DNA from: Dyadobacter sp. MSC1_007
GTDB lineage: Bacteria > Bacteroidota > Bacteroidia > Cytophagales > Spirosomataceae
Assembly: GCF_023667495.1 (NCBI RefSeq)
Contig: NZ_JAMOZL010000015.1
Coordinates: 130,308 to 194,307 of the forward strand
Reading direction: 5' to 3'
DNA: 64,000 nucleotides
Shown here: positions 1 to 8,780 of the stretch, piece by piece
Layout of the letters: the number at the start of each line of letters is the position of its first letter
Numbering within the stretch: the stretch's first letter is position 1
Notes under the pieces: model-generated
The model's database searches: none
The model's input: only the letters and a program-made list of their open reading frames with translations
Told to the model about the DNA's origin: nothing
Position numbers and translations under genes: made by a program

Positions 1-37
1 ACCGGGCATGTATTCTAACCAACTGAACTACCAAACC
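1..37 (-). pseudogene. Partial degenerate tRNA-Asp copy, cut by the window edge
   Basis: On the minus strand this is the 5' half of a tRNA-Asp: acceptor strand, D arm and the start of the anticodon stem. It matches the intact gene at 194-270 until the anticodon loop. There, bases 1-10 show the same extra CGGT start of an insertion that is complete in the copy at 63-168. It is therefore another copy of the interrupted type and not of the intact type. The 3' half lies outside the window. Confidence 0.6.
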
Positions 38-62
38 ATTAAAAAAAGAACTCTACTAAAAC

Positions 63-168
63 TGGCGGTCTGGGGGTACGGCCACCCGGCGGAACTCGAA
101 CCGGCGATCCCATGCGTGACATCCAACGTGGACCGGGCATGTATTCTAACCAACTGAACTACCAAACC
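63..168 (-). pseudogene. tRNA-Asp-like sequence with two hairpin-like insertions
   Basis: The minus strand reads as a tRNA-Asp with the same acceptor stem, D arm, GTC anticodon and encoded CCA as the intact copy, but it is 106 nt instead of 77. About 14 extra bases enlarge the anticodon loop to 21 nt and contain TCCA-CGT-TGGA, which can pair with itself. About 15 extra bases lie between the T loop and the acceptor strand and contain GGGT-GGCCGT-ACCC. The flanking spacer is identical to that of the intact copy, so this is a tandem duplication. A normal cloverleaf cannot form, and it is probably not a working tRNA. Confidence 0.6.
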
Positions 169-193
169 ATTAAAAAAAGAACTCTACTAAAAC

Positions 194-270
194 TGGCGGT
201 CTGGACGGGACTCGAACCCGCGACCCCATGCGTGACAGGCATGTATTCTAACCAACTGAACTACCAAACC
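194..270 (-). tRNA. tRNA-Asp (anticodon GTC)
   Basis: A complete 77-nt cloverleaf is visible on the minus strand. The acceptor stem is GGTTTGG with CCAGACC, the D stem GTTC with GAAT, and the anticodon stem CATGC with GCATG around the loop CTGTCAC. The T arm is GCGGG-TTCGAGT-CCCGT, followed by discriminator G and an encoded CCA. The anticodon GTC reads Asp codons. It is the only intact member of a tandem set; two longer, interrupted copies lie next to it towards the window edge. Confidence 0.95.
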
Positions 271-429
271 AGTATGTCTTACAATGCTTTTCGTAAAACG
301 TGGTGCAAAACTACTATTATTATTTTCGATTGCAACACCTGAGACAGCAATTTAGTTATTTTATTTGTAAAATGGTAATCTACCAAACAGGAATATTCTG
401 AAAATGAAATAGTTGAATCTGAATAAAAA

Positions 430-1530
430 ATGACATTAATAAGAGACATTTTAGCAGAACTCGAAATACTGGCACCGTTGTCGTATCAGGAGGATTACGA
501 CAATGCAGGATTGTTGGTCGGATCACCACAAACCCCTGTTACCGGCATTCTTTTCAGCCTGGATATTACCGAAGCAATTATCGATGAGGCTGTTGCAAAG
601 GGATGCAACCTCATTGTAGCGCATCATCCCATCATTTTCAGAGGATTAAAGAAGCTGAATGGCAAGAACTATGTGGAACGAACGGTCATTAAAGCGATCA
701 AAAGCGATGTGGCGCTTTACGCTACTCATACGAACCTCGACCATGTGGTACGCGGCGTCAGTTTCCAGATAGCCAGTCGACTGGGACTTTCTAATATCAG
801 GATTCTCACGCCGAAAAAGCAGTTATTGACCAAACTGACTTTTTTCAGCCCGGTCGAAAATACCGAGGCGATCCTGGGCGAACTGTTTGAGAATGGGGCG
901 GGCAAGATCGGCGACTATCAGGAATGTAGCTTCCGTACAGAAGGCACAGGCACTTTCTTACCGGGCGAATCGGCTAACCCTGTAATCGGCCGACGTGGCG
1001 AGCAAGAAGCAGTCCGGGAACACAGGGCAGAAGTAATGTTCCCCTCGCACCTCGAATCCCGGATTTTGGCCACCCTTAAAAAAGCACATCCCTATGAAGA
1101 GGTAGCCTATTACCTTACCAAGCTCGAAAACGAAAATCAGGAAGTAGGCGCGGGCGCGATCGGCGAATTGCCTGCTGCAATGGAGGCCCAGGATTTCTTG
1201 CATCATTTGAAAACTGCAATGCAGACCGGTGTGATTAAATATACTAGCCCAACAAACAGACCAATAAGACGCATTGCAGTATGTGGGGGTGCCGGCAGCT
1301 TTTTGTTACGCAACGCAATCGCGGCTGGTGCAGACGCTTTCGTCACGGCAGATTATAAGTACCACGAGTTTTTCGACGCAGAAGATCAGATCATGATATG
1401 CGACATCGGACATTACGAAAGCGAAGTGTTCACGAAAAATTTACTGCATAACTATTTATCAGGAAAATTTAGTAATTTTGCACTCTGTTTGTCAGAAGTC
1501 AATACCAATCCGGTCCGATATTTTGTTTAG
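430..1530 (+). CDS. NIF3-like dinuclear metal centre protein (YqfO/YbgI type)
   Basis: This 366-residue protein has the two conserved halves of the NIF3 family. The motif AHHPIIF (His65, His66) and Asp104 lie in the first half, and GHYESE (His328, Glu332) in the second; together these form the two-metal site. Residues about 130-240 are the extra CutA/PII-like insert of the long YqfO form, with its KAHPYEEVAYY signature at 218-228. Members are toroidal hexamers often annotated as GTP cyclohydrolase I type 2, but the physiological reaction is unsettled. The zinc-ribbon gene follows 100 bases downstream in the same direction, a pairing I recall as common in Bacteroidota. Confidence 0.93.
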   Translation: MTLIRDILAELEILAPLSYQEDYDNAGLLVGSPQTPVTGILFSLDITEAIIDEAVAKGCNLIVAHHPIIFRGLKKLNGKNYVERTVIKAIKSDVALYATHTNLDHVVRGVSFQIASRLGLSNIRILTPKKQLLTKLTFFSPVENTEAILGELFENGAGKIGDYQECSFRTEGTGTFLPGESANPVIGRRGEQEAVREHRAEVMFPSHLESRILATLKKAHPYEEVAYYLTKLENENQEVGAGAIGELPAAMEAQDFLHHLKTAMQTGVIKYTSPTNRPIRRIAVCGGAGSFLLRNAIAAGADAFVTADYKYHEFFDAEDQIMICDIGHYESEVFTKNLLHNYLSGKFSNFALCLSEVNTNPVRYFV

Positions 1531-1630
1531 AAAGTGATTTCACCAACTTATTTGTCTGATTATCTGTTGAAAATATACGCCTGACTACCTTCACATTTCA
1601 AGCATTGAAACAAGTCCATTAAAGACATAC

Positions 1631-2377
1631 ATGGAAAACACAATCGCACAAAAACTAGATGCTCTCCTGAAACTTCAGGAAATTGATTCAAGCCTTGACG
1701 AAATACTAAAAACCCGCGGAGACCTTCCCGAAGAAGTTCGGGATCTGGAAGATGAGATCATTGGCTTTGAAACGCGTTTAGGAAAGTTCAGATCTGAAAT
1801 TGCCAATCTGAATACCGAAATTGACAATTTCAAAAATGCTCAGAAAGAAGGTGAAAAACTGATCAAAAAATACAAGGATCAGCAGATGAATGTTCGCAAC
1901 AACCGCGAATATGACGCCATCACCAAAGAAGTAGAGTTGCAGGAACTCGATATGCAACTGGCTGACAAGAAGATCAACGAAGCCAGAGCACGTATCCGCC
2001 TCATCGAAGAAGATGCAAACCGCGCAGAAGCGGTATTGAATGAAAGAAATGAAGACCTGAAAGCCAAGAAAAACGAACTTTCAGTGATCACAAGCGAAAG
2101 CGAATCAGAAGAAAAAGCATTGATCGCCGAGCGTGAAAAGCATATCAAAAAAATCGAAGACCGTTTGCTTAAATCTTACCAGAAAATCCGTGATAACTCA
2201 ATGAACGGATTGGCGGTAGTACACGTGTCGCGCGGTGCTTGCGGAGGATGTTTCAGCATCGTTCCCCCACAACGCCAGGCTGATATCCGTGAGCGTAAGA
2301 AGTTGATCGTATGTGAACACTGCGGACGTATCCTGGCCGACGTTGAAAGCGTTGAACCAGTTCACCAACGTCGCTAA
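1631..2377 (+). CDS. C4 zinc-ribbon protein with long coiled coil (DUF164/CT398 type)
   Basis: The protein has 248 residues. Residues about 5-185 are highly charged heptad-like helices predicted to form an antiparallel coiled coil. The C-terminus carries two knuckles, CGGC (Cys204, Cys207) and CEHC (Cys228, Cys231), which make a zinc ribbon. No enzymatic motif is present. The family is widespread and may bind nucleic acid or act as a scaffold; its role is not established. It probably shares transcription with the NIF3-like gene and ends at the hairpin terminator at 2396-2426. Confidence 0.88.
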   Translation: MENTIAQKLDALLKLQEIDSSLDEILKTRGDLPEEVRDLEDEIIGFETRLGKFRSEIANLNTEIDNFKNAQKEGEKLIKKYKDQQMNVRNNREYDAITKEVELQELDMQLADKKINEARARIRLIEEDANRAEAVLNERNEDLKAKKNELSVITSESESEEKALIAEREKHIKKIEDRLLKSYQKIRDNSMNGLAVVHVSRGACGGCFSIVPPQRQADIRERKKLIVCEHCGRILADVESVEPVHQRR

Positions 2378-2395
2378 GATTCCAGGTTATAAATG

Positions 2396-2426
2396 AAAGG
2401 TTGTTCCACCGGGGCAACCTTTTTTT
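2396..2426 (+). terminator. Rho-independent terminator after the zinc-ribbon gene
   Basis: AAGGTTG (from 2397) pairs with CAACCTT around a GC-containing loop and is followed directly by a run of Ts. It lies 19 bases after the stop of the zinc-ribbon gene. It also argues against the ATG at 2427 as the start of the next gene. Confidence 0.8.
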
Positions 2427-2438
2427 ATGTTTACCCAC

Positions 2439-3977
2439 ATGAAGCGGAAATATCCATTATGTCGTTTCCTGCATTCCGCACTTCTCTTCAAGTGTATATT
2501 CATGCTCCTGTTTGCCCATGCGGCAGTGGCCGAAGGTCCCGCAACGGATGTTATTTTCTCCCCACGGTTACAAAAAGCCTACTTTGAAATCCAGAAATTA
2601 AGGTTACCAGTCGCACGCAACCTGATCGACAGCGAAAGGAGTCAGAATTCGTCTAACCCCTTTGTCCCCTACCTCGACAGCTACGCCGACCTGCATTACC
2701 TTTTGATTTCCGAAGATCGGGCTGCTTATAAAACGTTTATCAATCAGGAAGACAAAAGGTTGACATCCGTCGGGGCATTATCTGATAAATCGCCTTACAA
2801 ACGCCTTTTTCAAGCCGATATCCGCCTGCATTCCGCCTTTGCAAAATTAAAATTCGGCAATGAGGTCAGCGGATCCTGGGAGATCATCAAGGCTTATAAA
2901 CTGCTTGAAGAAAACAGAAAAAAATTCCCTGATTTCATCCCTACCCTTAAATCACTGGGCCTCCTGCACGTCCTGATCGGTTCAATTCCTGAAAATTACA
3001 CCTGGATCGCCAAGTTTCTTGGGCTGCGCGGCAATATTCAAACCGGCATTAACGAGTTACGGATTGTTGAGAAGGAAGAGCCTTTTTTCAGACAAGAGGC
3101 GGAGCTGATCGATCTGCTTCTACATGCCTACACCTTAAAGCTCTCTCCCGCGCAACAACGTCTCATCCGCCAATGGCCGGAGGAGCAACCTGATAATCTG
3201 CTATTGCATTTCTTTGCGACGACCGTCCTGATGAAGGAGAACAAAAGCGAAGAAGCCGGACAATTTCTCGCCGCCGCACCCAATGGCCCCGCTTATATGC
3301 CTTTTCCGTTCCTGCATTACCTGCGCGGAGAAATTGCTATTCAAAAGGGCCAATACGATGAAGCATTCAGCTTTTACACATTATTTCTCAAACAATATCC
3401 AGGCTTTAATTATATCAAAGACAGCAATTTTAAACTGCTGATGTGCCGCTGGCTGGCAGACCGTGATGGAGAAGCCGCTGCTTTTGCTAGAAAAGTTACC
3501 GCGTCGGGTAGCACTATCGTCGAAGCTGACCAGTTCGCGGAAACGATGGCGACAGCTTTTTTAGCGGGCGATATGAAGCCTCAGCAAAAGACCCTTTTCA
3601 AAGCCCGGTATGCAACAGATGGCGGTTATCTTGAAAAAGCAATCGGTATAATGGCATCCGTTTCGGAAAACTCATTCTCCACTTCCTATGAAAAAGCGGA
3701 ATACAATTATCGGAAGGGAAGGATATTGCAAAAATCCGGTCAGAATGCGGCGTCTGTAGCATTTTACGACCGAGCCATCGATCTGGCGCAGAAAGAAGCG
3801 TTAGCCACCGGCTTTGGAGCATCGTCGGCCTTGCAACTTGGATATATTTTTATGGAGGGCCGGGATAAGCAAAAAGCCACTCTATATTTCAAGAAGGCCC
3901 TTTCCTTCAAAAAACACGAGTACAAAAACAGTATCGATAACAAAGCCCGGGCTGCACTTACAGAATTAGGTCAATAA
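2439..3977 (+). CDS. Exported TPR-repeat protein
   Basis: From the ATG at 2439 this is a 512-residue protein with a positively charged, hydrophobic N-terminus ending in HAAVA-EG, a good signal peptide. An upstream in-frame ATG at 2427 touches the T tract of a terminator and is less likely. The rest is helical with TPR-like spacing. The clearest repeats are near the C-terminus, where the chain reads as paired helices with Ala/Tyr positions (for example KAEYNYRKGRILQKSG). No catalytic residues are seen. It is probably a periplasmic scaffold or an assembly factor; the partner is unknown. Confidence 0.75.
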   Translation: MKRKYPLCRFLHSALLFKCIFMLLFAHAAVAEGPATDVIFSPRLQKAYFEIQKLRLPVARNLIDSERSQNSSNPFVPYLDSYADLHYLLISEDRAAYKTFINQEDKRLTSVGALSDKSPYKRLFQADIRLHSAFAKLKFGNEVSGSWEIIKAYKLLEENRKKFPDFIPTLKSLGLLHVLIGSIPENYTWIAKFLGLRGNIQTGINELRIVEKEEPFFRQEAELIDLLLHAYTLKLSPAQQRLIRQWPEEQPDNLLLHFFATTVLMKENKSEEAGQFLAAAPNGPAYMPFPFLHYLRGEIAIQKGQYDEAFSFYTLFLKQYPGFNYIKDSNFKLLMCRWLADRDGEAAAFARKVTASGSTIVEADQFAETMATAFLAGDMKPQQKTLFKARYATDGGYLEKAIGIMASVSENSFSTSYEKAEYNYRKGRILQKSGQNAASVAFYDRAIDLAQKEALATGFGASSALQLGYIFMEGRDKQKATLYFKKALSFKKHEYKNSIDNKARAALTELGQ

Positions 3978-4039
3978 AAAATGTGACCAGAATAGCGATC
4001 TGACGTCTAAGAATACAACACCGTTTATGTATTCTCAGG

Positions 4040-4744
4040 ATGCCCAGAAAAAAGAATAAAAACCCGAAAGTCATTGCCAACTGGGGAATCGACGACCGGC
4101 CACGCGAAAAATTCATGAACAAGGGTCGGTCGGCCTGTTCGGATTCCGAACTCATGGCGATCCTCATCCGCGCCGGCACCACGGAAATGTCCGCCGTAGA
4201 CCTGGCTAAAACCCTAATGGCTTCCGTAGGCAATAATATCAATGAGCTCGCCAGGCTGGACGTCAAAGAACTGACGAAGATAAAGGGAATGGGCCAGGCG
4301 AAGGCCATTACCATTCTCGCAGCGCTTGAACTTGGCCGTCGGCGGAGGGACATTATCCCGACAAGAAAACGCAAAATCGATAGTTCCTTCCGGGTTTACG
4401 AGGAAATGAAACCCTACCTGCAAGACAAACTCACCGAAGAGTTCTGGATACTTCTGCTGAACCGAGGCAACTTCGTGATGCGCGCATTGCAGGTGAGCGC
4501 AGGCGGGATAGCAGGAACCGCCACCGATATCAAAATGATCTTCAAACTTGCCCTCGACCATATGGCTAGTTCGCTGATACTGGTACATAACCACCCGTCT
4601 GGCCAACTTGTCCCGAGCCTGGCTGACCAATATCTCACCGAGCAAATAAAAGAAGCAGGCCGATTACTCGACCTGCCTATATTGGACCATATGATATTTA
4701 CTGACGACGGCTATTACAGTTTCCTCTATTCGGGAGAAATGTGA
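4040..4744 (+). CDS. radC: RadC family JAB/MPN-domain protein
   Basis: This 234-residue protein matches RadC over its full length. The N-terminal helix-hairpin-helix region (residues about 30-100, with IKGMGQAKA) is followed by an MPN/JAMM domain. The metal-binding set is intact: HNHPSG (His183, His185), Asp196 within PSLAD, and an upstream Glu at 133-134. RadC proteins were named for DNA repair, but that role is doubted; the fold suggests a metal-dependent protease or nuclease-like activity. It converges end to end with the lipoprotein gene on the other strand: the two stop codons abut at 4744/4745. Confidence 0.93.
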   Translation: MPRKKNKNPKVIANWGIDDRPREKFMNKGRSACSDSELMAILIRAGTTEMSAVDLAKTLMASVGNNINELARLDVKELTKIKGMGQAKAITILAALELGRRRRDIIPTRKRKIDSSFRVYEEMKPYLQDKLTEEFWILLLNRGNFVMRALQVSAGGIAGTATDIKMIFKLALDHMASSLILVHNHPSGQLVPSLADQYLTEQIKEAGRLLDLPILDHMIFTDDGYYSFLYSGEM

Positions 4745-5560
4745 TCAGAAAACGGCGTCCTTTTCTACGACTCCTTCCAGTTCGTTGTAAGGAATTGTAA
4801 ATTCAATGGGCCCGCGTGCGTATGCTGCGATCTCATAAGGGTTGTAGTAAAACAAAACGCCTTTGGTCGTAAACACGTAGTTTGCAGGTACGAAAAATCG
4901 ATGGTTCGCCAAAAAGTAACCCGCTTCTTCCAGGTTAGCACCGGGTGCGAGCTTTTCTATCTCTCTAAACTTTTTTTCAACTATTTTCAGCAATGCAACC
5001 GAGTCTGCGATAAATGTCTTCATTTCCCGCTCGTCGCCCGTTTCACTGTCAAATGCATGATATGACGTAAAACTGTTGGGGTGGGCACCGCCGGTGAATG
5101 AATAGTGATCCAGCTGGTAGAATAATACTTTTGGTGTAGCCATTACAGTATCGCCATGCAGCTCCACTTCCCAGCAGCCGGGAGAATCCGGAAAATCCTT
5201 TTTGAAGTCGTTATAGTTTTTCTCAAAGACTTCAAATGCGGCTTTCGGGCTTTTGGCGGCTTCCGGATGGGCTGCTATGCTTGCCGAATCGGTGTAAGAA
5301 TTGAGCCTGTTGATCGTTTTACCGGCTAAGATGTCACGGATTTTCGTTGCTACTGTACCGGAATCCGACGGCTCCCACATGCTGATCACCACCGAAACGC
5401 CGCCTTTATTACCGGTCGTGTCGCAAGAGCCAAAAGTCGCCTTTTTTACTTGCCCTTTGCTGAACGAGCTTCGCTCTCCGTCCTGCTCTTTTTTCCTTGA
5501 ATTATTACAAGCCAGAAAAAGAAAACAGCCTGCGGCGAGTGCGACGATAGTCCTGATCAT
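4745..5560 (-). CDS. Lipoprotein with DUF4163/DUF3298 (RsiV-like) domains
   Basis: A 271-residue protein with a lipobox (FLAC, Cys18) after a short hydrophobic segment, so it should be membrane-anchored. Residues about 55-150 resemble DUF4163 and about 150-260 DUF3298, with the typical GGAHPN-type stretch (TGGAHPNSFTS). The same pair of domains occurs in PdaC and in the anti-sigma factor RsiV, where it binds lysozyme. Here there is no cytoplasmic anti-sigma part, so ligand binding outside the membrane is the most that can be inferred. It lies 30 bases downstream of the response-regulator gene and may be co-transcribed with it. Confidence 0.75.
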   Translation of the reverse strand: MIRTIVALAAGCFLFLACNNSRKKEQDGERSSFSKGQVKKATFGSCDTTGNKGGVSVVISMWEPSDSGTVATKIRDILAGKTINRLNSYTDSASIAAHPEAAKSPKAAFEVFEKNYNDFKKDFPDSPGCWEVELHGDTVMATPKVLFYQLDHYSFTGGAHPNSFTSYHAFDSETGDEREMKTFIADSVALLKIVEKKFREIEKLAPGANLEEAGYFLANHRFFVPANYVFTTKGVLFYYNPYEIAAYARGPIEFTIPYNELEGVVEKDAVF

Positions 5561-5590
5561 AAATCCCGATAGAAACGTTGAAAATGAATA

Positions 5591-6325
5591 TTATAAGCTC
5601 ATCAACTCTTTAAAGCGAATGGCCTGGCGACGGGATATTTCGATTTTGTCGCCACCCTGCAATGTCACCAAAAGACCGCCGCTGAACCACGGCTCGATTT
5701 TCTCGATCCAATGGAGATTAATAATATGCTTCCTGTTAGCACGGAAATAGGTATTTGGGTCGAGGCGCTCTTCCAGATTGTTCAGCGATTTCAATACCAA
5801 TGGTTTCTGGTCATCGAAATGCAGCCGTACGTAGTTGCCCATCGATTCAAACAAACGGATTTTGCCGAGCTTGACAAACCAGCATTTCTCTCCGTCTTTC
5901 ACAAATACCTGATCGTTTTCGCCCAGTACTTTTTCGGCACGCTCGTTAGAATGTGTGGGAGCTTCGGGCTGTGCCTGGTTTTCTTCGATCCGGTGGATCG
6001 TTTCTTTCAGACGCTCTGTGTCGATCGGTTTAAGCAGATAATCCAATGCATTGAATTCGAACGCCTTAATGGCATATTCGTCGTAGGCAGTGGTAAAAAT
6101 CACCTCGGGTGTCTTTCCCTCAATGGACGAAAGCAACTCGAAGCCGTTTTTTCCCGGCATCTGGATATCGAGAAAAAGTAATTCGGGCTGCTGCTCTTCA
6201 ATCAATTTCAATGCTTCCTCAGCATTTGCAGCTTCCCCTACTATTTCAATTTTAGTGTATGGTTCCAGCAGTCTTTTCAACTCGTTACGTGCTAGTCGTT
6301 CGTCGTCAACAATTAAGGTCCTCAT
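5591..6325 (-). CDS. LytTR-family response regulator
   Basis: A 244-residue two-domain regulator. Residues 1-115 form a receiver domain with acidic pocket Asp7/Asp8, phosphoacceptor Asp53 in FLDIQMPG, a Thr at about 78 and Lys99 in LLKPID. After a linker, residues about 140-244 form a LytTR DNA-binding domain, with the characteristic FRANRKHIINL segment. It lies immediately downstream of the LytS-type kinase gene, so the two are a cognate two-component pair. LytTR proteins usually bind paired direct repeats near promoters. The targets cannot be read from the window. Confidence 0.93.
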   Translation of the reverse strand: MRTLIVDDERLARNELKRLLEPYTKIEIVGEAANAEEALKLIEEQQPELLFLDIQMPGKNGFELLSSIEGKTPEVIFTTAYDEYAIKAFEFNALDYLLKPIDTERLKETIHRIEENQAQPEAPTHSNERAEKVLGENDQVFVKDGEKCWFVKLGKIRLFESMGNYVRLHFDDQKPLVLKSLNNLEERLDPNTYFRANRKHIINLHWIEKIEPWFSGGLLVTLQGGDKIEISRRQAIRFKELMSL

Positions 6326-6372
6326 GGCGGATGGATCAGTTAGGAATTAAATGAAAGTTATTGATTTGGCTT

Positions 6373-7470
6373 CTAATTCATATTTTCAGATCCCTCTCCC
6401 ACCATCATCACGTCCTCTGAAAGCATTGGAATCTTAATTTCGGAGCAAACGACATTTTCCTTTTCCTGGAAGATCTGGAATGTAGCCCCTTTTCCGTATA
6501 GTATTGATAAGCGTTCGGCGGTGTTTTTTAAACCTACACCACCCGACTCCGTGTTACCTGGGTTACCGGCATTGACGTCCGTACTACCAAGGTTACCGGA
6601 GTTATGGATTGTAATCACCAATAATTCGCTAGCAATTTCCGATTTTACGTCGATAAATCCGCCTCCCATTTGCTTCGCTACGCCGTGTTTAATGCCATTT
6701 TCAACCAGTGTTTGCAGCATCATGGGCGGCACCTGCCAGTAAATCGCCTGTGGATTGGTGGTGATGCTGTAACTGAGGCGGTCTTCGTACCGGACTTTTT
6801 CAAGCTCCAGATAATCCTCCACGGTCCTGAGCTCCTCCTGCAAATCGACCGTTTTACGCCGGTCCGCGAGCAGTGAGTTTCTTAATATGTTGGATAATTG
6901 TGTAATGCTGAGTTGGGCACGTTTGGGATCTTCGTAAACCAGCGCGCGGATGCTGTTCAATGCATTGAATGTAAAATGCGGATTGAGCTGTGAACGCAAC
7001 ACCTTGGCTTCCGCTTCGCGCATCGACATTTTCAGCATGATCTTCTCATAACTGGCCAGCCGGGTCTGCTCCACATAATGATACACTGTATAAGACAAGA
7101 TCCAAGCAAGCAGGTTTTTACACCAATTGGCATAATAACTCCAGAATACCAGGGGCTGATTCAGCAGGTTATGTTCGAGAATCTCCCGGTCCATAGGCTG
7201 GTTAATCATCGCCATAATAAGCCCCAGCCATAACACAGAGCCGATTACACGCAATGCGAGCCTCGGAAGCGGCAGTGACGACCAGTTCCATTTCCTGATC
7301 ACCAGGCGGTACACATGGGTAAGGCAAATGCCTAAAAGTATATTGGCGAGCGCGGTATAGAATTCTCTCAGCTCGAACCCGTATTCAAGAACATACGGAA
7401 CGTATTCGAACATGATTAACAATGTCCAGCCCAGTATCTGCAGAGTCCAATAAATACGTTTTTTGGACAT
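6373..7470 (-). CDS. LytS-type sensor histidine kinase
   Basis: I place the start at the ATG at 7470 (365 residues). A GTG 12 codons upstream also opens the frame but adds a non-typical tail. Four hydrophobic segments (residues about 8-140) form the membrane sensor. A His_kinase (PF06580) domain follows, with QLNPHFTFNALNSI holding the phosphorylated His165, and a HATPase domain with the N box VENGIKHG and a GVGLKN G box. The stop lies 47 bases from the response-regulator start, consistent with one operon. An inverted repeat at 7510-7546 sits just upstream of the start. Confidence 0.92.
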   Translation of the reverse strand: MSKKRIYWTLQILGWTLLIMFEYVPYVLEYGFELREFYTALANILLGICLTHVYRLVIRKWNWSSLPLPRLALRVIGSVLWLGLIMAMINQPMDREILEHNLLNQPLVFWSYYANWCKNLLAWILSYTVYHYVEQTRLASYEKIMLKMSMREAEAKVLRSQLNPHFTFNALNSIRALVYEDPKRAQLSITQLSNILRNSLLADRRKTVDLQEELRTVEDYLELEKVRYEDRLSYSITTNPQAIYWQVPPMMLQTLVENGIKHGVAKQMGGGFIDVKSEIASELLVITIHNSGNLGSTDVNAGNPGNTESGGVGLKNTAERLSILYGKGATFQIFQEKENVVCSEIKIPMLSEDVMMVGEGSENMN

Positions 7471-7509
7471 GAACTTCAAAACGCTGATGGTAAGTTGAAA
7501 AGCCACAAA

Positions 7510-7546
7510 TGTATTAATGCACCGTCAGGAAGGGTACATTAATACA
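7510..7546. promoter_or_regulatory. Perfect 10-bp inverted repeat upstream of the kinase gene
   Basis: TGTATTAATG at 7510-7519 is repeated in inverse as CATTAATACA at 7537-7546 with a 17-base gap. It lies 40-76 bases before the kinase ATG and 31 bases after the stop of the phosphatase gene. No T tract follows on the minus strand, so it looks more like a binding site for a dimeric regulator than a terminator. Confidence 0.5.
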
Positions 7547-7576
7547 CCAGTGGAAACGAATATACACAAACGGCTG

Positions 7577-8221
7577 CTATATAGTTTGCGGGATTTCGAG
7601 AGAAAGAAGATGTGTGATGTCGTTGGAAACTTCCAGCTCAAACTGCTGGGTATCGTAGGAATAATTGATCTTGTAAAGGCACAGGTTACTGTGCTCGTAA
7701 TCATCCATTTTAACCAGTGGCTGACCGAAAAGCGTTGTCAGCAGCACGCGCATGGCCCTGCCGTGCATGGCAATGAGGATATTTCTTTCGTGTGGACGGG
7801 AAAGGATCGTTTCTATGACAGGAATTTGACGTTGACGTACCTGAATCGGGCTTTCACCTTCCTCTGCGGCCATCTCCACTTCGCCATTGCGCCATGCATT
7901 CACCAGCTCGCGGTAATAGTTGTTATCGCCGGTATTGGGTTCGCGTCCTTCACGTGCCCCCCAGGATATTTCGTTCAGCCCCGCATAACTTTCGTGAGGT
8001 ATCCCAAGCCTGATGAACCCGCGGACAGTTTGCTGTGTTCGTTTTAGGTCAGAGGTATAAATTTTGTCAAAAGGGACATGTTGATAAGCGTTAAAAAAAG
8101 CTGCGGCCTGAGCTTCTCCCCATTCGTTCAGCAAGGAATCTACACCACTTCCCTGAACAACTCCCCTGCGATTAAAATCAGTTTCACCGTGGCGAATGAG
8201 GTATATCGATTTTCTTTTCAA
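7577..8221 (-). CDS. Histidine phosphatase (phosphoglycerate-mutase-like)
   Basis: A 214-residue protein of the histidine phosphatase superfamily. The N-terminal LIRHGETDFN carries the catalytic His11 that accepts the phosphate. Downstream come a Glu in the SWGAREG region and the second catalytic His in AMHGRAMR. The start is TTG at 8221: no ATG lies between the beginning of the fold and residue 130, and MKRKSIYLIRHGET is the normal family N-terminus. Substrates range from phosphoglycerate to alpha-ribazole phosphate or nucleotides, so the substrate cannot be assigned. It diverges from the thioesterase gene. Confidence 0.85.
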   Translation of the reverse strand: MKRKSIYLIRHGETDFNRRGVVQGSGVDSLLNEWGEAQAAAFFNAYQHVPFDKIYTSDLKRTQQTVRGFIRLGIPHESYAGLNEISWGAREGREPNTGDNNYYRELVNAWRNGEVEMAAEEGESPIQVRQRQIPVIETILSRPHERNILIAMHGRAMRVLLTTLFGQPLVKMDDYEHSNLCLYKINYSYDTQQFELEVSNDITHLLSLEIPQTI

Positions 8222-8306
8222 AGTAATAGGATTATTTAAATATTAAATTTGCAAATACCTTTTTTATTCTCAATTAAGCCAATACAAATTTATACAATTT
8301 TTAGAT

Positions 8307-8738
8307 ATGTTCGTTAAACCCGTTACACTAGATTCTATCCATGCTTTTGGCAAGGAAACAATTGCGGATCACCTTGGAATAGAATTCACAGAAATCGGAA
8401 CTGACTATATAACAGCGCGGATGCCAGTCGACAAGCGGACGCACCAGCCATTTGGCATATTGCATGGCGGCGCGTCTGTGGTGTTGGCCGAAACCTTGGG
8501 CAGCATTGCCTCATTCCTGTGCATTCCGGACTCGGCCAATCAGCATGCTGTGGGTCTTGAGATCAATGCCAACCATCTCCGTCCGGTAAAATCGGGCTAT
8601 GTGTATGGAACGGTACGACCCATTCATATTGGCAGGACCACGCACATTTGGGATATTAGGATCACTAATGAAGAAAACAAGCTGGTTTGCATCAGCAGGC
8701 TCACGGTAGCTATTGTGAATGCAGACCGCCGACAGTAA
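8307..8738 (+). CDS. menI: Hotdog-fold thioesterase, probable DHNA-CoA hydrolase
   Basis: A 143-residue PaaI-type hotdog protein. The HGGASVVLAET helix motif carries the catalytic Glu and the oxyanion glycines. The isochorismate synthase gene begins 43 bases downstream, so the best guess is 1,4-dihydroxy-2-naphthoyl-CoA hydrolase of menaquinone synthesis. That is context-based; PaaI-like phenylacetyl-CoA thioesterases look similar. The other men genes are not in the window. Confidence 0.75.
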   Translation: MFVKPVTLDSIHAFGKETIADHLGIEFTEIGTDYITARMPVDKRTHQPFGILHGGASVVLAETLGSIASFLCIPDSANQHAVGLEINANHLRPVKSGYVYGTVRPIHIGRTTHIWDIRITNEENKLVCISRLTVAIVNADRRQ

Positions 8739-8780
8739 TTTGCAGCAAATTGACCTAACGGAATTTAATTCATTCGTTAA

